DNA from: DYFC01 sp041658585
GTDB taxonomy: Bacteria; Nitrospirota; Thermodesulfovibrionia; Thermodesulfovibrionales; SM23-35
NCBI GenBank assembly: GCA_041658585.1
Contig: JBAZZX010000009.1
Coordinates: forward strand, 19,459-83,458
Reading direction: 5' to 3'
Length of the DNA stretch: 64,000 bases
Positions 61,566 through 64,000 of this stretch are shown piece by piece; position 1 is the first letter of the stretch; each line of letters begins with the position of its first letter. Made by a program: the position numbers and the translations under genes. The notes beneath the pieces were generated by a model that did no database searches, was not told the origin of the DNA, and saw only the letters and a program-made list of their open reading frames with translations.

Positions 61566-62140
61566 ATAACCTGAAATGGTTACCAAAAGAAGATGAAAAG
61601 AAAATCCTCTCCACTATTGGCGGGGTACCCACGTTCAAGGCCCGCAGAGATTTTACTATTTGCACACTCGGGTTCATGACAGGGATGCGGTTGTCTGAGA
61701 TCTGCGGGCTGAATATCGAGGACGTGCGAAATAGTGATCGCCTGTATGTTAGGCCGGAAACTGCCAAACGGAAAAAGGGCAGAATCATCCCTTTAAATAA
61801 CTCGGTCAGAGATACGATTTCATCCTGGTTGACATTGAAAGAGGAAAAGGGAGAGCCCGTCAAGGGGTCTTCCCCTCTGTTCATGTCTCGGAAAAATAAA
61901 CGTCTTTCGAGACGCACCCTGCAGGATATGTTTGAATACTGGTGTGAGCAGGCCGGATTTTCTAACCGCAGATATTCGGTCCATAGTATGAGACATAGTT
62001 TTGCCAAAAGGCTTGTCCAGAATGGAGTGCATCTTGAAGTTGTTCAGAAATTGTTAGGTCATGCGTCCCTGGCTTCGACTGGTATTTATATCGAGCCGGG
62101 CTATGAAGAAATGGAGACTGCGGTTCAAAGCAGGGGGTGA
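61562..62140 (+). CDS. Tyrosine recombinase, catalytic domain only
   Basis: A 192-residue protein. Catalytic residues are visible: R43 (TGMRLSEICGL), K71/72 (TAKRKKGRIIPL), H141-x-x-R144 (HSMRHSF), G-H167 (LLGHASL) and the nucleophile Tyr176 (STGIYIEPGY). The SAM-like N-terminal core-binding domain of XerC/integrases is absent. It overlaps the ligase stop by 4 bases, so it belongs to the DNA-processing operon. It may drive integration, or resolve or invert the element. Confidence 0.85.
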   Translation: MNNLKWLPKEDEKKILSTIGGVPTFKARRDFTICTLGFMTGMRLSEICGLNIEDVRNSDRLYVRPETAKRKKGRIIPLNNSVRDTISSWLTLKEEKGEPVKGSSPLFMSRKNKRLSRRTLQDMFEYWCEQAGFSNRRYSVHSMRHSFAKRLVQNGVHLEVVQKLLGHASLASTGIYIEPGYEEMETAVQSRG

Positions 62141-62144
62141 CATT

Positions 62145-62306
62145 TCTATAGGTTTCTTGATTTCTTTGCCGGAAGCATACGTATTTATCAATCCCCGGAC
62201 TGGATGGCATTTCAATAAAAATACACTGTCGAATGAATGGAGCCGGATAAGAACAGCTTTAGGACTTGATAAGAGTTTGAAGTCTCAAAATAACTTTATA
62301 AATTAA
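62145..62306 (+). pseudogene. Fragment of a second tyrosine integrase beside the tRNA remnant
   Basis: The frame reads LPEAYVFINPRTGWHFNKNT then LSNEWSRIRTALGLDK, the segment preceding the HxxR motif in phage-type integrases; the upstream part and the catalytic C-terminus are gone. It lies 22 bases from the right tRNA remnant, the usual position of an integrase that targeted that tRNA. It is probably the relic of the enzyme that inserted the element. Confidence 0.6.
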
Positions 62307-62325
62307 CCCTTTAAAGATGATATGC

Positions 62326-62353
62326 AAGGGTTCAAGTCCCGTCTGCCCCGCCA
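62326..62353 (+). tRNA. tRNA 3'-end remnant, right attachment site
   Basis: AGGGTTCAAGTCCCGTCTGCCCCGCCA minus its tail: T-loop and acceptor 3' strand ending in encoded CCA, near-identical to the left remnant but in opposite orientation. The identity with the left copy begins at GGGTTCAAGTCCCGTC. Confidence 0.65.
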
Positions 62354-62531
62354 TTCATTTTCTTTTAAATCAATAGGTTAGCTTTATTGATTTTACATAA
62401 TCACCGTGTCTGATGTGTGTCTGGATCCCAGTACAAACCCTCTTCTTAAACCTTTCCGTCATTACAAAAAAGCTTTCCAAGATTCTGCATTTTCTGTGCT
62501 TTCCAATATTTTCTGTCACAAGCAAGGGAAT

Positions 62532-63009
62532 CTATTTCTTTTTTGAGGGCAACTTGATCGTTTCGCCTGCGACCATGAAAGCGCCTCTCCCTCGATGATG
62601 AATCGTCTGAGCGTCTTTCCTTGCGGGGTTGATCCATGCTTTGAGCACCTCAAGGATAAAGAGGTTATATTTGGATACCATCTTTCCATCGACGACCTTG
62701 CATTCAAGATTCGCATAACACTCACCGATGAGCGGTGCCTTGACGCATGATGCAGATACCTCTGTGAGCCCAAAGACCTTGAACTTATCGACTGTTCATC
62801 CAGAGGTGTTCCCGCAACCCACCACCTTTTCCACCAGCTCCACAGTAGGTATGTTGATCACGCATTCCTTGGTCTCCTTCAAGATGTTGAATGTGTAGTT
62901 CCGATTGCTGATCACGCAACCCACAATCGGTGGCTCGAAATCCATCATCATGTGCCACGACATGGTCATGATGTTCGCCAGCCCTTTGCGGGAGGTAGTG
63001 ACCAGCACC
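62532..63009 (-). pseudogene. Flavin reductase-like pseudogene, arm copy 2
   Basis: It matches the flavin reductase at 45427 from VLVTTSRKGLANIMTMSWHM to the end (stop at 62532). The first ~20 codons are deleted, and the codon after CGNTSG has become TGA (Arg in the left copy), so the protein is cut in two. The 5' side now runs into antisense zinc-ribbon sequence. Confidence 0.85.
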
Positions 63010-63173
63010 CTGCTTATGAATATGTCTGTAAAGACTGTAACCATGAGTTCAGTGTCTTCCTCTCTATTAAAGAATTTGAAGCTAAACCAAAAATCAAATG
63101 TGCTCATTGTCAAAGTGATAATGTGCAGAAAAAAATCTCGGAATTTACTGCAAAAACGAGCAAAAAATCATAG
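62952..63173 (+). CDS. Chimeric ORF: antisense leader fused to FmdB-type zinc ribbon
   Basis: A 73-residue frame whose first ~19 residues (MPRHGHDVRQPFAGGSDQH) are read from the antisense strand of the flavin reductase relic, then join in frame to PAYEYVCKDCNHEFSVFLSI and the rest of the zinc ribbon ending AKTSKKS. The natural start ATG of the ribbon was deleted; the fusion offers a new ATG. No ribosome site is evident, so expression is doubtful. Confidence 0.45.
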   Translation: MPRHGHDVRQPFAGGSDQHPAYEYVCKDCNHEFSVFLSIKEFEAKPKIKCAHCQSDNVQKKISEFTAKTSKKS

Positions 63174-63241
63174 TTTATCTTGAGGAATGGCTTTTTTCTC
63201 TGTAAGTGGTTAATTAAATAAAACTATAGGAGAAAAATATA

Positions 63242-63433
63242 ATGAGTATTCTCCCTGAGGGTGAGCAACTGAGAAGGGCAGTGAAGTGGATATCAGATGA
63301 GCGACTCGATAATCCTGGCGCCAGCCTGTCCAAGTTGATTGGCGAGGCCTGTTTAAAGTTTGATTTACCCCCAAAGGACGCGGAATTTCTCGCGTATTTT
63401 TTTACTGAAAAAAGGGCAGAGAAATCAGAATAA
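63242..63433 (+). CDS. Small conserved protein, arm copy 2
   Basis: A 63-residue paralogue of the gene at 44720-44911: MSILPEGEQLRRAVKWISDE, then ASLSKLIGEACLKFDLPPKD, differing at few positions (for example FFTEKR versus FLNEKG near the end). AGGAGAAAA precedes the ATG. The frame is intact although the surrounding arm decays. Function is unknown. Confidence 0.65.
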   Translation: MSILPEGEQLRRAVKWISDERLDNPGASLSKLIGEACLKFDLPPKDAEFLAYFFTEKRAEKSE

Positions 63434-63654
63434 CATTTGCGTATACTGTTCAAATACGGAATGCACGTTTCAGGGAGAAAATCACTGTCGCCTACTGTAG
63501 TCAACGCGCCAAGGAGTCGCCGTGGAACACTACAGTTCACATAGCAGTTGATACATCGAACGATTTCGACTCATATTGATTACGATAAGAAAGGGGCATT
63601 CTTAGAGGTTAAAAAAAGATGTCTCTGTTATAGCTACTATCAATTAATTAACCG

Positions 63655-63841
63655 TGCTAAACCACTGACATTGTCAGTGGTGGGGTGTGGGGGCGGAGGC
63701 CACACTACATAAGCGAACCAACATTGTTGGTAAGCCGAATAAGAATTTAAAGAATTCCTTATCAGGCAAGACGAAGGACATTGTCCATAGTCTTGCCGCA
63801 TTTAAAGCCACCGACAAGGTCGGTGGTAGTTTTACTCATGG
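63655..63841 (+). ncRNA. Multi-hairpin structured RNA, omega-RNA (HEARO)-like candidate
   Basis: Five stems in about 170 bases: ACCACTGACATTGTCAGTGGT (63661), GTGTGG/CCACAC (63685-63705), ACCAACATTGTTGGT (63717), GGCAAGAC/GTCTTGCC enclosing GGACATTGTCC (63765-63797) and CCACCGACAAGGTCGGTGG (63808). An ATG at 63838 follows directly (MVYLPKNQFPKRS, then stop), where an IscB start would be expected. The family assignment is from recalled layout only. Confidence 0.5.
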
Positions 63842-63888
63842 TCTATCTGCCTAAAAACCAGTTCCCAAAAAGATCTGTAACAGCAACG

Positions 63889-64000
63889 TGATAATGTCCT
63901 ATTAGAGCAAAATGAAAATGTCCTATTTGCACAATGCTAAACTGCTCCTTTTAAGGAGGAGGCAGGATGGCAGGAAAGGACATAATCATAATGCGGCAGA
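63889..64000 (+). mobile_element. 5' end of an insertion sequence, cut by window edge
   Basis: Two direct copies of an end motif, ATAATGTCCTATT (63891) and AAAATGTCCTATT (63912), lie 55 bases before a start codon with AAGGAGG upstream. This matches the layout of ISNCY/IS481-type ends. Confidence 0.6.
63967..64000 (+). CDS. Transposase start, partial
   Basis: MAGKDIIIMRQ is readable before the window ends; AAGGAGGAGGCAGG precedes the ATG. This N-terminus recalls IS transposases of the type starting M.GKDII.M.Q. Too short for firm assignment. Confidence 0.5.
   Translation, partial: MAGKDIIIMRQ

Larger units (their letters stand above)
46159..62327. mobile_element. Integrated plasmid-like element between inverted tRNA remnants
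   Basis: A ~16.2-kb block bounded on both sides by tRNA 3' sequence in inverted orientation and by the inverted arms. It carries an XRE repressor, direct repeats, ParB, a sliding clamp, RadC, ligases, a tyrosine recombinase and a truncated second integrase beside the right tRNA remnant. No relaxase, conjugation or phage structural gene is seen. Confidence 0.7.
62328..63496 (-). repeat. Right arm of the large inverted repeat (1.17 kb), decaying
   Basis: Inverted copy of 44522-46158, roughly nine bases in ten identical by eye. A deletion fuses the flavin reductase interior to the zinc ribbon and a second gap follows the 63-residue gene. Point changes include a CGA-to-TGA stop. Confidence 0.88.

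Noticed and set aside
44522..63496. Inverted arms as a plain assembly duplication
   Set aside because: The right arm carries two deletions and many substitutions relative to the left, so they are distinct DNA copies; misjoining still needs long reads to exclude.

Overview
Taxonomic guess and overall character. The window reads as a moderate-GC, Gram-negative, anaerobic or respiratorily versatile chromosome, most like Nitrospirota (Thermodesulfovibrionia-type) or a related deep-branching Deltaproteobacteria-like lineage. The reasons are many CXXCH cytochromes, System II cytochrome c biogenesis (ResB plus CcsA), lipoprotein PpiC/SurA chaperones, PilZ and MshEN c-di-GMP proteins, and several families of small palindromic intergenic repeats. 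This placement is inference; no rRNA or marker search could be run.

Region 1 (1-13.6 kb) is an all-plus-strand cell-surface electron-transfer locus. It holds a YVTN beta-propeller, a 775-residue-class outer-membrane barrel, three tandem FEN/GNA1162-like surface proteins, a PpiC lipoprotein and four multiheme cytochromes with 26, 16, 6 and 7 CXXCH motifs. Three of these genes carry a palindromic repeat read in frame just before the signal-peptide core.

Region 2 (13.6-35.6 kb) is mostly housekeeping. It contains a three-gene set matching the bacterial sphingolipid/ceramide pathway (reductase, serine palmitoyltransferase, GNAT-type ceramide synthase), then htpX, ccsA-resB, a frameshifted diguanylate cyclase beside an MshEN-PilT ATPase, nnr, pgeF, tsaE, nadK, a uracil-DNA glycosylase, a SurA-like chaperone, a protein with 24 17-residue coiled-coil repeats, a class A PBP and ftsY. 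Three copies of a ~170-bp MITE sit in successive gene junctions, and the third supplies a start codon. A DUF1573 gene at 34989 carries an in-frame TGA exactly at a conserved Cys position, with a hairpin placed like a bacterial SECIS: a candidate new selenoprotein.

Region 3 (35.6-44.4 kb) holds a DUF4870 protein, an ATP-cone/nuclease protein and hicB, then a run of small unrelated ORFs separated by attC-like sites without an integron integrase (a CALIN, 37.6-41.0 kb). PilZ proteins, truA, cvpA and a 36-residue Cys protein follow.

Region 4 (44.5-63.5 kb) is accessory. Two inverted arms (44522-46158 and 62328-63496), each ending in the 3' part of a tRNA (Asp anticodon visible in the left arm), enclose ~16.2 kb. 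Inside are a hybrid histidine kinase, a FIST sensor, an XRE repressor, iteron-like repeats, an RHH protein, a decayed IS that truncates a SIR2-like gene, and a tight operon: an unknown protein, a beta sliding clamp with a Lys-rich tail, ParB, RadC, a stand-alone RarA C-terminal domain, two ATP-dependent DNA ligase-type proteins (one WGR-fused) and a tyrosine recombinase. This plasmid-like DNA-processing module is the most system-like novelty in the window.

The last 350 bp hold a compact multi-hairpin RNA candidate resembling an IscB-associated omega RNA, cut by the start of another IS.
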